Translations under genes and position numbers: made by a program
Assembly: GCF_009649685.1 (NCBI RefSeq)
Contig: NZ_WJPK01000001.1
Coordinates: 686,760-750,759, forward strand
DNA from: Flavobacteriaceae bacterium EG-1
Lineage (GTDB): Bacteria; Bacteroidota; Bacteroidia; Flavobacteriales; Flavobacteriaceae
Length of the DNA: 64,000 nt
Reading direction: 5' to 3'
Notes under the pieces: model-generated
Seen by the model: the letters and a program-made list of their open reading frames with translations, nothing else
Told to the model about the DNA's origin: nothing
The model's database searches: none
Part shown: positions 16,931-25,925 of the stretch, piece by piece
Layout of the letters: each line of letters starts with the position of its first letter
Position numbering within the stretch: position 1 is the stretch's first letter

Positions 16931-17122
16931 ATGAGTAAAGGAACAGTAAAGTTTTTCAACGACACCAAAGGATTTGGATTCATAACTGAAGAAGGAGTTG
17001 AAAAAGACCATTTTGTTCACATTTCTGGTTTGGTAGACGAAATTAGAGAAGGTGACGAAGTATCTTTCGAATTGCAAGAAGGAAAAAAAGGGTTAAACGC
17101 AGTAAACGTAATAGTTATCTAA
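16931..17122 (+). CDS. Cold-shock domain protein (CspA family)
   Basis: A 63-residue single cold-shock domain. KGFGFI is RNP1 and DHFVHIS is RNP2, with His in the place of the more common Ile/Val; the rest (GTVKFFNDTKGFGF, VSFELQEGKKGLNAVNV) is canonical. It binds single-stranded RNA/DNA and melts mRNA structure. The gene has a long AT-rich leader from the divergent hydrogenase operon and is followed by a clear terminator at 17147-17178, so it is monocistronic. It shares the unusual phrase ISGLxDEI-x-E-x-D-x-VSFEL with the cold-shock domain at 30749, suggesting a common lineage. Confidence 0.95.
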   Translation: MSKGTVKFFNDTKGFGFITEEGVEKDHFVHISGLVDEIREGDEVSFELQEGKKGLNAVNVIVI

Positions 17123-17146
17123 GTTACAATCATATATTTTTGTATA

Positions 17147-17178
17147 AAGCCCATAACAATTAGTGGGCTTATTATTTT
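17147..17178 (+). terminator. Intrinsic terminator of the csp gene
   Basis: Perfect 7-bp stem AAGCCCA (17147-17153) and TGGGCTT (17164-17170) with a 10-base loop, followed by ATTATTTT. It lies at the convergence of csp and the HAD gene and overlaps the last codons of the latter by a few bases. Confidence 0.85.
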
Positions 17179-19250
17179 AAATAAGCATATTTAAAACGAC
17201 TTATTTTTAGAAATACTGTTTTTTTAACCCATCTATTCAATTTTATATATTGATAAATAAACCAACTTGGAAATAAATAAGCCAAGAAATATTTCTTTTT
17301 TGCATATAAAAGTGGTTTCACGCGTAACAATAAAGGAAACATACTATCTGGGCTTAATATTAAATTTTTTATCAATTGAACCTTATTTTTAGTATATTTT
17401 TCGGGAGATAATTTGAGTCCATTTGAAAAATCTCCAACATTGGTATAAAATCCTTCTGAAATTTTCATTGCACTTGCTATTTTTCGTTTTGAAGCAAAAA
17501 GACCAATTCGCAAAGCATAATCGGTCATTGTATTTTGAACCACATCATCATCATAACATACAGCATCTAAATCTTTTAATAAGTTGGCAAACTGGGTAAA
17601 CATAAATTCTTGTATTTCAAATATACGTTCATTAAAGGTCCTTTTTTCCATTTCATGATGAAATTCATTGGTAAAAGTTTCTAAATGATTGTACGATAGT
17701 GTTGAGCCATGACCAGCAGATAGTAATTGTTCATTTAACTCTGTGTTTCCCCTAAGAATATTATCACTATAAGTAGCGTAAGGAAAAATTGAAAAGTTTA
17801 AACCCCATCTTGTTGTTTCTTTCTGAATATGGTATACCTCATTTAATCCAAGGTAATGACCATGAACCTCTACTTTTTCATTAAAATAATCATAAAGACA
17901 TTCCTGCATGGATCCTCCCCAACCTATATCAGCCAAATGCATGCCTTCATTAATAAAATTTATACCAAATGAATCTAAATATCTATTAAACGCTTTTTGC
18001 TGACCAAATCTATTTTTGTCATAAGCAGCTTTAAATGTTTCATTAGTTTTTATTCTTAAATAAACATCAGAATCCAAAAAATTTTGAATAACCTTATTTT
18101 TATTTTTCTGAAGATCTATTTCATTAAGAATTTGTTCAATAACATCTGTATTAAAAGTAAAATTTCGTAGAAAACTAATTGGAGATAAATTCGGATACTT
18201 TCTTCTTAAAAAAGTATAATTCTCCTCATCAACATCCTTTAAAGCCACTAACATTGATGCCTGACGTGAAGTTTTAAAGTAATGAGTTTTTATATAATCT
18301 TCTTTTTTTAATGCGAAATGTTCTTGATAATAATCGAACATTCGTTTTAAAAACAAACCTTCTCTAGCTAAAAAAAGGATATTTTTAATTCCTGATTTTT
18401 TCAAATGAAGATATAGTCGTTCAATATAAACTGCGTAGAATAAAACGTAATCACTATTAGCAGGTACATTTTTATTATTACAATATTTATATAATTTGTT
18501 TACAATTGATTTATAATCATTTCGATCAGATCCTATTAAATAAAGCTTTTTAGTTTTAGATTCTTTGGTATTTGGTATATAAATTGTACTTAAACCGTGA
18601 AGTTTGGCATTTTTGATATCGCTTCTAGGGTTATCTCCAATCATTAAAACATTTGACCCAGATAATTGCCTTTCTTCAAGTAAAACCGAGTACAACTTTC
18701 CTGTATGCTTACTTTCTTTATATTCAGAGGAGACAAATAAATCTTCAAAAACATCATCTATTTCATGATATTTTAATAGGTTTTCTAATATCTTTTTTGA
18801 AGTGTAAAAATCAGAAACACAGTATATCTTATATCCTTTATCTTTTAAAGAGATTAAAAGTTTACTCGTAGAAATATTTAAGTATTGTACATTTTTTTCG
18901 GCACGAAATTCAGCAAGTTCAAAATAAGTTGTGAATTCTTCAATTGAATTGTTATTTAATTTTGAAGTTGCCGCAAGTCGATTGTAAATTTCAACAATTA
19001 GTTCAGTATAGTCAACTTCGTAGTAAAACTTATTATATTTTTTACTCAAATAAGACCCAGCATCTTTTCGTATAAAATAGAGTTCATCAATTGTTAAGTC
19101 CAATCCTAATTCTCGAATAATTATTTTCGACCAAATTCGAATTACTTGATTTGGATGTACAGTACGATGTACAATTGTATCGAAAAAATCTACGAAAATA
19201 GTTTGGATGGCTTTATTGCCTTCAATTTCATTCAAATATTGTGTTCCCAT
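17172..19250 (-). CDS. COG5610-like HAD-superfamily protein
   Basis: A 692-residue soluble protein. Residues 17-230 form a HAD phosphatase-like domain: motif I reads FVDFFDT, with the nucleophile Asp but Phe where phosphatases have the second Asp (as in dehalogenase-type HADs); SDFYTS is motif II; GDNPRSDIKNA is motif IV. The C-terminal 450 residues include LAREGLFLKRM, KTSRQAS and HLADIGWGGSMQE, motifs I associate with COG5610 proteins found in polysaccharide or glycan biosynthesis loci. No glycosyltransferases flank it here. Catalysis and substrate are unknown; a role in surface glycan metabolism is inferred from the family only. AT content is high even for this window. Confidence 0.75.
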   Translation of the reverse strand: MGTQYLNEIEGNKAIQTIFVDFFDTIVHRTVHPNQVIRIWSKIIIRELGLDLTIDELYFIRKDAGSYLSKKYNKFYYEVDYTELIVEIYNRLAATSKLNNNSIEEFTTYFELAEFRAEKNVQYLNISTSKLLISLKDKGYKIYCVSDFYTSKKILENLLKYHEIDDVFEDLFVSSEYKESKHTGKLYSVLLEERQLSGSNVLMIGDNPRSDIKNAKLHGLSTIYIPNTKESKTKKLYLIGSDRNDYKSIVNKLYKYCNNKNVPANSDYVLFYAVYIERLYLHLKKSGIKNILFLAREGLFLKRMFDYYQEHFALKKEDYIKTHYFKTSRQASMLVALKDVDEENYTFLRRKYPNLSPISFLRNFTFNTDVIEQILNEIDLQKNKNKVIQNFLDSDVYLRIKTNETFKAAYDKNRFGQQKAFNRYLDSFGINFINEGMHLADIGWGGSMQECLYDYFNEKVEVHGHYLGLNEVYHIQKETTRWGLNFSIFPYATYSDNILRGNTELNEQLLSAGHGSTLSYNHLETFTNEFHHEMEKRTFNERIFEIQEFMFTQFANLLKDLDAVCYDDDVVQNTMTDYALRIGLFASKRKIASAMKISEGFYTNVGDFSNGLKLSPEKYTKNKVQLIKNLILSPDSMFPLLLRVKPLLYAKKKYFLAYLFPSWFIYQYIKLNRWVKKTVFLKISRFKYAYLK

Positions 19251-19509
19251 TAAAGATTGTCATCTAAACCAATAGGGGGGAAAGTAGGTGCATGAATGAG
19301 GAATTGGTGAAAATAATAATTTCATCTGAACTTTTCAAAATAGTACAGCTATAAAAGTTAAATAGGAGCCCTTTATTTATATAAAAAACTTCTTGATGCC
19401 ACAAATTTTATTATTTGAAAATTTGGATTATGAATAATAGCAATAACTTTTTATTATTAATAAATTCGAAAATGAAAATAGTTGCATTATGCAAACCATA
19501 GTTAAAACA

Positions 19510-20823
19510 ATGAAAAATCTATCTTGTTATCTATTGTGTTTATTCCTTTGTTTTTCCTGTAAACGAAATTTATCTATAGAACAAGCAACCGATACAAATG
19601 AAGTTTCAAAACCTATTTATGCATTAAATAGTAAAGAGATTAAAAAAGGAAATAAAACAATTGCTATTACCGGAGTAACGCTTATAGATGGTACTGGCTC
19701 CGAACCTCTACTTAATGCATTGGTTGTTATCAAAAATGATATTATAGATTTTGTTGGTGATAATTCAAGTGAAAATATTCCGGTTGATGCAGAAATAATT
19801 GACGGCAATGGTATGACTTTACTTCCCGGACTTATTGATGCTCATTTTCATGGTGAATCTGGAGAGATTACGAACTTATTTTTAAAAAAGGGAATTACCT
19901 CAGTAAGAGACCCCGGAGCGTGGAATTCTTCTTATGACAAAGTTAGAAATTCAGATAAGAATATTCCAAGACTATTTCTTACCGGACCGCATATTGATAG
20001 TTATCCACCAGCATATCCGAAGAATTCTTATTTAATTCAAGATGCCACTGAAGGTCGGTTAGCCGTAAATAAATTTGTAAATGAAGGTGCTACTGCCATT
20101 AAGGTATATTACAGACTGTCAATAGATAAAATAAAAGCGATATGTGAATCAGCTCATGAGCAAGGTATACCAGTTACTGCTCATTTAGAAATTTCCAATA
20201 TTTTTGACGCAATAAATGCTGGACTTGATGGAATTGAACATATCACTTCTTTTGGTACTTCATTGCTAAATGCCGAAGAAGCCGAAAATTACAAGAATTT
20301 AATTCTTGCAGATAACAATGCAAGAAGAAAAGGTCGTTATGATGTTTGGAATTCATTAGATATTAATAACAACTCTAAAGTTGATTCTATTGTTTCATTC
20401 TTAGTAAAGAAAAAAACATTTGTTAGCCCAACGTTGGCTGTTTTCGAAAAACAATACGATAAAGCCGACAGTTTAGATGTTAACGCCTTTACCAATATGC
20501 TCAAGTTTGTGGGAAGAATTAAAAAAGAAGGGGGTACTCTAGTGGTTGGTTCACATACCTTTGCACCTTATGCCGAATTTGGTAATGCCTATTATCGTGA
20601 AATGGAGCTTTTAAAAGCATCAGGGTTAACTAATATGGAAGTAATTGTAGCGGCCACCTTAGAAAATGCTAAATTTTTTAGAATAGAGAATAGACTCGGT
20701 AGTATAGAAAAAGGTAAAGTTGCAGATTTAATTCTATTGCGCGAAAACCCAATTAATAATTTAGAAGCTATGAATACCGTTGAAAAAGTTATGCTGAACG
20801 GGATTTTTATTGAAATTCAATAA
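19510..20823 (+). CDS. Amidohydrolase-family lipoprotein (imidazolonepropionase-like)
   Basis: An exported metal-dependent amidohydrolase-like protein of about 437 residues. I prefer the ATG at 19510, whose product starts MKNLSCYLL and has a lipoprotein signal ending LCFSCKR; the frame also opens at 19489. In order: the N-terminal strand domain (ITGVTLIDGTG), LPGLIDAHFHGE with the HxH metal motif, IKVYYR supplying the candidate carbamylated Lys, PVTAHLEI and GIEHITSF for the two further His, and the end domain GSIEKGKVADLILL. The usual metal Asp (GTDA in relatives) reads VVGSHTFAP, so one ligand is missing or replaced. The substrate is unknown. Single gene, no operon partners. Confidence 0.85.
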   Translation: MKNLSCYLLCLFLCFSCKRNLSIEQATDTNEVSKPIYALNSKEIKKGNKTIAITGVTLIDGTGSEPLLNALVVIKNDIIDFVGDNSSENIPVDAEIIDGNGMTLLPGLIDAHFHGESGEITNLFLKKGITSVRDPGAWNSSYDKVRNSDKNIPRLFLTGPHIDSYPPAYPKNSYLIQDATEGRLAVNKFVNEGATAIKVYYRLSIDKIKAICESAHEQGIPVTAHLEISNIFDAINAGLDGIEHITSFGTSLLNAEEAENYKNLILADNNARRKGRYDVWNSLDINNNSKVDSIVSFLVKKKTFVSPTLAVFEKQYDKADSLDVNAFTNMLKFVGRIKKEGGTLVVGSHTFAPYAEFGNAYYREMELLKASGLTNMEVIVAATLENAKFFRIENRLGSIEKGKVADLILLRENPINNLEAMNTVEKVMLNGIFIEIQ

Positions 20824-20941
20824 ATTTTGAGAAGTACCTGTCTAATTAAATAATAAGTTAGTTGCTCATCTTATAAACTTTTATTCTAAATAGTAAAGAT
20901 TTAGAAATTCTGATTAATGTCATCTTTTTTCTTTCAGTAAA

Positions 20942-21742
20942 ATGCCAAATTTGATACAAGAAATACTAAAAACTTGTACTATGGATGCTCTAATAGATTT
21001 TAAAAGTAAAAAAGAATTTAATGTATTTGTTGCAAGTACATTCTCAGATTTAAAGCAATTTAAAGATTCTAATAATAAGCAAGATTTCAACAAACTTTTA
21101 TTAAAAACATTCTCTCAAGTAAAGCGATACATTACTAAATGACTGAGTGATGCCATTAAAAAAGATATTCTTCCAGTTGGAAAATACAAACCCGATGATT
21201 TTATAGATCAGTTGTTAATAGAAGTATACGATAATTTCGATTGGGTTGAGAATAGTTCAGATTTACACCCATTTATATTTAAAAAGGCAGATGAGTTGTT
21301 GGAAGATAAAATTACGGAAGAAGAATTTGATGACTATTTTTTTTCTAACATTGACGATTTCACCAAACCTGAATGGGATGAAATGGAAGAGAAATTCAGC
21401 ACTGATGGTGATGGTGATATTGTAATGCTTGAAGAATTGGATGATATATCTTACAATAAAAATGATTATTTATTAAATCATGTTTTTATTGAAGACAAGA
21501 GTGAAGAATTAATAACCCTGTTAGATAAGAAATTAAGTACGGAAAATGTTAAGAAGCATGTAGCCATGTTATTCCATAATTTACCCGTATCAATGCGCAA
21601 AGTATATGAATTAGCAACAGACTTTCAATTTAGTCTAGAGGATATTGCAGTAATTAGAGAGCAGAGCTTAACAGAAGTTAGTGAAATTTTCGAAAAAGCC
21701 AGACAAGTTCTTAAAACTAGTCTTCTAAATAGATTCTCTTAA
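20942..21742 (+). pseudogene. Sigma-70-like gene interrupted by an in-frame TGA
   Basis: Two open stretches lie in the same frame: 66 codons from the ATG at 20942, a TGA at 21140-21142, and 199 further codons to the stop at 21742. No ATG follows the TGA in that frame near the junction; the first usual alternative is a TTG at 21212, and CTG comes immediately after the stop. The text on either side joins smoothly (KRYITK, stop, LSDAIKKDILPVGKYKPDDFIDQLLIEVYD), which resembles sigma region 2. The C-terminus (LPVSMRKVYELATDFQFSLEDIAVIREQSLTEV) resembles a sigma-70 region 4 helix-turn-helix. The simplest reading is a CGA-to-TGA nonsense change in a 266-codon gene; coupled reinitiation at CTG is the alternative. 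Confidence 0.65.
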
Positions 21743-21799
21743 AGAAATACCATTTAAAAATTCTTAAATTAATTTTTATTCTATTAATATAAATTAAGC

Positions 21800-21850
21800 C
21801 ATAATAAAAGGATATAAATAGTAGCTTTTATATCCTTTTATTATGCAATA
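21800..21850 (+). terminator. Long hairpin after the sigma-like gene
   Basis: Perfect 19-bp inverted repeat, left arm 21800-21818 and right arm 21827-21845, with an 8-base loop. The right arm contains CCTTTTATT, so it can end transcription in the plus direction although the T tract is inside the stem. It is 58 bases past the stop codon. Confidence 0.65.
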
Positions 21851-21902
21851 TCACTAATAAATTGATTAGAGATAGTAAAGTATGTCATCTTCAGAATTTC
21901 TT

Positions 21903-21923
21903 GATAAATCTTTAGGATTTATC
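21903..21923. repeat. Short inverted repeat upstream of the NHL lipoprotein
   Basis: GATAAATC (21903-21910) and GATTTATC (21916-21923) form an 8-bp perfect inverted repeat with a 5-base loop about 85 bases before the next start codon. It could be an operator or part of the leader; there is no T tract after it. Confidence 0.4.
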
Positions 21924-22008
21924 ATTTACTAATCAGTATATAATTTTCAAATAACAATATAACATTCGTATTCTCGTTCTTTTTTCACCTTTAAACAAAG
22001 TCTTAATT

Positions 22009-23751
22009 ATGAAAAATTCCCCTATTAATTTTTTATTAACCCTTTTCGTCTCAAGTTTTATTGTATTAGGCTGTTCAAATGACGATGAGCAACCTACAAC
22101 TAATCCAGAGGAAGAACAACAAGAAGAGCTAGAAGAAGAAGAAGAAGAAGAAGAAGAACAGGAACAGGAAGAGTCAACAATAGAAATTACAGTAGAAGAT
22201 TTTAGTGGTGTCATAGATGAAAATGAAGAATCGGCGACAAGTTTAGGAACAGTAACAGCTACTACTAACGAAGGTAACTTGGCATTTAGCATTACTTCTC
22301 AAATACCAGAAGATGCTGTAGCAATTAATTCTGAAACCGGAGAATTAACTATAGCCAATGCAAATGCTTTTGATTATGAAACAAATACAAGTATAACTGG
22401 TGTTATTAAAGCAATGGTTGGTACTACATCAGAAACCTTAGATTTTACAATTACTATAAATGATGTTCAAGATGCTGAATTAGAAATAACCTCTTCAAAC
22501 ACATTTTCCGTTGAAGAAAATTCGGCTAATGGAACAATAATCGGAACTATTACAGCAATAACAGATTCCAGTTTGGAAGTCAGTTATACTTTGGAAACAG
22601 TAAGTCTTTCAGAAGCAATAACTATTGATGCATCAACAGGTGTAATTACAGTGGTTAATGCTGATAAAATTGATTTTGAAACTGTACAAAATATTACAGC
22701 TACAGTAAAGGTCACCCTTGGTGATTTAAACGATACGCAAGATATTACTATTTCTATAATAGATATAGTAGAACCAATAAGTGTAACAACTTTTGCCGGT
22801 TCAACAGAAGGCTATGTAGATGGAGATATATCTGTTGCCACTTTTGATAGACCAACTGGAATGGCAATGGACAACCAAGGCAATATCTATGTAACAGAGT
22901 ATGGAAATCACACCGTACGTAAAATTACACCAGAAGGAATGGTTTCAACATTAGCAGGAGGTTTTAATGGTTATCAAGATGGTACAGGAACAGCAGCAAG
23001 ATTATTTCGTCCATCCGATATAATTATGGGTAATGATGGCTATTTATATGTCGCAGACACCTGGAATAATAGAATTCGTAAAATAAGTTTAAGTGGCGAA
23101 GTTACTACTGTTGCTGGTAGTACAGGAGGATATGCTGAAGGTACTGGAACTAATGCCAAATTTGATAAGCCATCTGGACTTTCTATGGATTCAAATGGAA
23201 ACATTTATGTGGCTGATTTAGAAAATCAGAGAATTCGAAAAATTGATCCTAATGGCTTAGTATCTACTTTGGCTGGTGGAACTAATGGATATGATGACGG
23301 AACTGGATCTGCCGCTCAATTTAAGGACCCAACAGGCATAGCAATAACTTCGAATAATGAACTATTAGTAACCGATTATTACGGTAGAACAGTACGTAAG
23401 GTAACATTAAATGGGGTTGTAACAACATGGGCAGGCTCAGGTATTTCTGGTTCTTTTGATCGAACAAGATTGAATAGTTCTTTTGGTACTCCAAATGGAA
23501 TTGCCATAGATATTCAAGGAGATGTTTTAGTATCATGTGCTACGCATGACAATATTCGTAAAATTTCAATTACCGCAGATGAAGTAACCACAGTAGCTGG
23601 TATGAGTAATACAAGTGCAGGGCAGTCTGGTGATATTGATGGAATAGCTTCTGAAGCTAGATTTTACGAGCCTGCAGGAATGCTTGTAGCTCCTGATGGA
23701 ACTATTTATGTTGCTGATTACGAAAATCACAAAATTAGAGTAATCAAATAA
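22009..23751 (+). CDS. Lipoprotein with cadherin-like and NHL repeats
   Basis: A 580-residue exported lipoprotein. The signal peptide ends VLGCSNDDE; then comes a very acidic linker (residues about 28-55) coded partly by nine GAA codons in a row (22132-22158). Two cadherin-like repeats follow (about 58-155 and 157-255), each with FDYET or IDFET, INSETGEL or IDASTGVI, and DV at the end. Residues 262-580 hold six NHL repeats (NGNIYVADLENQRIRKI type) forming a propeller. Such proteins sit on the outer membrane and are likely binding modules; no catalytic residues are apparent. It is followed by a strong bidirectional terminator. Confidence 0.85.
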   Translation: MKNSPINFLLTLFVSSFIVLGCSNDDEQPTTNPEEEQQEELEEEEEEEEEQEQEESTIEITVEDFSGVIDENEESATSLGTVTATTNEGNLAFSITSQIPEDAVAINSETGELTIANANAFDYETNTSITGVIKAMVGTTSETLDFTITINDVQDAELEITSSNTFSVEENSANGTIIGTITAITDSSLEVSYTLETVSLSEAITIDASTGVITVVNADKIDFETVQNITATVKVTLGDLNDTQDITISIIDIVEPISVTTFAGSTEGYVDGDISVATFDRPTGMAMDNQGNIYVTEYGNHTVRKITPEGMVSTLAGGFNGYQDGTGTAARLFRPSDIIMGNDGYLYVADTWNNRIRKISLSGEVTTVAGSTGGYAEGTGTNAKFDKPSGLSMDSNGNIYVADLENQRIRKIDPNGLVSTLAGGTNGYDDGTGSAAQFKDPTGIAITSNNELLVTDYYGRTVRKVTLNGVVTTWAGSGISGSFDRTRLNSSFGTPNGIAIDIQGDVLVSCATHDNIRKISITADEVTTVAGMSNTSAGQSGDIDGIASEARFYEPAGMLVAPDGTIYVADYENHKIRVIK

Positions 23752-23788
23752 ACTTCAAAGAACTTAAATTTTAGAAGTATAAATAATA

Positions 23789-23830
23789 AAAGAGGCTGTC
23801 TAATAATTGTTAGTCAGCCTCTTTGTTTTA
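23789..23830 (+). terminator. Bidirectional intrinsic terminator
   Basis: Perfect 10-bp stem AAAGAGGCTG (23789-23798) and CAGCCTCTTT (23815-23824), followed by GTTTTA; the left flank on the other strand is also T-rich. It lies between two convergent genes. Confidence 0.9.
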
Positions 23831-23844
23831 TAAAAACATTAGTT

Positions 23845-24405
23845 TTATTCCTTTTCAATTGCAAAAACATCTGCCATTTCTAACTTTTCATCAAGTTCAT
23901 TAGCAACGGGTAAAGAATCCTTTATTGCTGTAAATTCTGTTAAACGTTGCTTTTCATCTTCTTCACCAGAAAAATAAGGAAATACATCTACAATAGGAGA
24001 TTCTGAAATAGCTGGAACAGTATAATCACCCATAGTACCTTTCATAACTCCAATAGTGTTATCATAAGCCTCCTTTACATCATTAGCCTGAACTAATAGA
24101 TACATATTGGTTTTACGCTCTTTACCACTTTCTTCATCAAAAGCAATTAAAGATACTTTAGACTTAAACCATCTATCAGAATTCTCAAAAGGGTGAATTT
24201 CAGCATAATTAGCCACTTTAATATTTGTAATTTTAATTTCCTCACTATCGCTTAAATACACCGACATTTCTTCAGTTATTCTACTTTCTGCTTCTGTATA
24301 AGAAATAGCATCAACTAAAAAAGGTTCTGTTTTTACTTTTTGTTTTCCAGATGCTTCATCAAGTTTTCTATATTTTACTTTACACTCGTACCATGTTGCA
24401 CTCAT
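23845..24405 (-). CDS. DUF4494 family protein
   Basis: I recognise the DUF4494 pattern from its opening WYECKVKYRK, then TEPFLVDAISYTEAESRI and the repeat-like WFKSKVSLIAFDEESGKERKTNMYLLVQA. I use the ATG at 24405 (MSATWYE), eight codons inside the longest frame, because it matches the usual family start. The protein has 186 residues, is soluble, and ends in a very acidic tail. The family is widespread and nearly confined to Bacteroidota; its function is unknown. It converges with the NHL lipoprotein gene across the terminator. Confidence 0.85.
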   Translation of the reverse strand: MSATWYECKVKYRKLDEASGKQKVKTEPFLVDAISYTEAESRITEEMSVYLSDSEEIKITNIKVANYAEIHPFENSDRWFKSKVSLIAFDEESGKERKTNMYLLVQANDVKEAYDNTIGVMKGTMGDYTVPAISESPIVDVFPYFSGEEDEKQRLTEFTAIKDSLPVANELDEKLEMADVFAIEKE

Positions 24406-24661
24406 TATATTTTGTTTTAGGGATGCCAAATATAGAGTTTAGCTTTAGCCTAAAAAGTCAAAATTTAGAATAGATATTCACAATTTTACTGCATAATTCA
24501 TATCTCTTTTAGCATGAGCGAGATAGATGTCTTTTAAGAAAGAATTATACTTTTTCGAAGCAACTAAAATCTATTATTCCTTGTTGAGTTACGTAAATTT
24601 GTTCTTTGAAATCTCTTATTCTGAACATATAAAAACTAATACCATTTTTTACTTTTAAAAT

Positions 24662-25678
24662 ATGAGTAAACAATTAATAGCTTATTCCATTTTAGAATTG
24701 GCACTGGTCTCTGAAGGCCACACACTTAAAGTAACATTTAATAATGTTGCTACTTTAGCCCAACAAGCAGAAGAATATGGTTATACACGCTATTGGTTGG
24801 CAGAACACCATAATTCATCTAACATTGGTAGTAGTGCCACCGCGGTATTAATAGGTCATGTTGCTGAAAGAACTAAAACACTACGAATTGGTTCTGGTGG
24901 TATTATGTTACCAAACCATTCACCTTTAATAATTGCAGAACAATTTGGAACCCTAGGATCATTATATCCAAATAGAATTGATTTGGGTTTAGGCCGTGCT
25001 CCGGGTACCGATAGAGAAACTGCACTAGCCATACGATCAGATTTCATGCAAGCAGCACAATCTTTTCCTTTAGAACTAGAAAAGATAGAAAGGTATTTTT
25101 CTAAAAATAATGCAATTGCAAAAGTTCGTGCTACAGTAGCTGAGGGTGTAGCAGTGCCAATTTATATTTTAGGTTCAAGCACAGATAGTGCGCATTTAGC
25201 AGCAAAAAAAGGACTACCGTATGCATTTGCTAGTCATTTTGCAACAACTCATTTAAATGATGCATTAAAAATATACCGTAAAGAATTTCGTCCTTCCAGC
25301 AAATTAGAAAAACCATATGTTATGGTGGGCGTAAACATAATTATCGCCGATACCGATGAGGAAGCAGAACGCTTGTCGACATCCTTAATTCGGTTAATTG
25401 TTGGCATTTTTACAGGAAAAAGAGAATTAGTACAACCACCGACTGTTATGACAGATGACCTCAAGGCGATTTTGCAAAATCCGCAAGTTCATCAAATGCT
25501 GAAATATTCCTTCATTGGTAGTAAGGCTACGGTGAAAGCAAAAGTTAAAACATTTATAGACCAGACGAAAGCCGATGAATTAATTGCTGTAACCAATATT
25601 TATGATGTAAATGATAGAATACGTTCTTATCAATTATTTTCAGAAATTATGAATGAGCTTAATGATGTTAACTCTTAA
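24662..25678 (+). CDS. LLM-class flavin-dependent oxidoreductase
   Basis: A 338-residue luciferase-like monooxygenase with the TIM-barrel signature WLAEHHNSSNIGSSATAVLIGHVA, then LRIGSGGIMLPNHSPLIIAEQFGTL and RIDLGLGRAPGTD, the bacterial-luciferase-like (MsnO8-type) subgroup. Residues 168-173 (YILGSSTDSA) form the phosphate-binding part of the FMN site. These enzymes use reduced FMN and O2 on varied substrates; no substrate can be named. It is monocistronic, divergent from the DUF4494 gene. TAAATTTG, a match to TANNTTTG, lies about 65 bases upstream of the start, but without a well-spaced TTG. Confidence 0.9.
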   Translation: MSKQLIAYSILELALVSEGHTLKVTFNNVATLAQQAEEYGYTRYWLAEHHNSSNIGSSATAVLIGHVAERTKTLRIGSGGIMLPNHSPLIIAEQFGTLGSLYPNRIDLGLGRAPGTDRETALAIRSDFMQAAQSFPLELEKIERYFSKNNAIAKVRATVAEGVAVPIYILGSSTDSAHLAAKKGLPYAFASHFATTHLNDALKIYRKEFRPSSKLEKPYVMVGVNIIIADTDEEAERLSTSLIRLIVGIFTGKRELVQPPTVMTDDLKAILQNPQVHQMLKYSFIGSKATVKAKVKTFIDQTKADELIAVTNIYDVNDRIRSYQLFSEIMNELNDVNS

Positions 25679-25925
25679 TATAGTGCTGTCATAGTATTGA
25701 ATTATCTTGATTGAACATCATTATATGTGCTTTCCATTGCAATTAGTAGTTTAATAATGGCAATTATTAGTTGATAGCATTGATTATTTAATAATATAAT
25801 CGTCTTCAAATGTTCATCTAATATTAATTTTCGGAATCAACAATTCATTTTTAAAATAAAATATCTTTATACTACTTTAAAATCTTTGAAAGCGATATAA
25901 AATAATTAGCTCTAAAAATCAGATT

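Noticed and set aside
21140-21142. TGA as a selenocysteine codon
   Set aside because: No Cys-rich or redox context around it and no convincing bacterial SECIS hairpin directly after it; a nonsense change is simpler.
21933-22292. Antisense Ser-rich open frame
   Set aside because: It is the complement of the GAA-rich acidic linker of the real lipoprotein gene and has no independent support.
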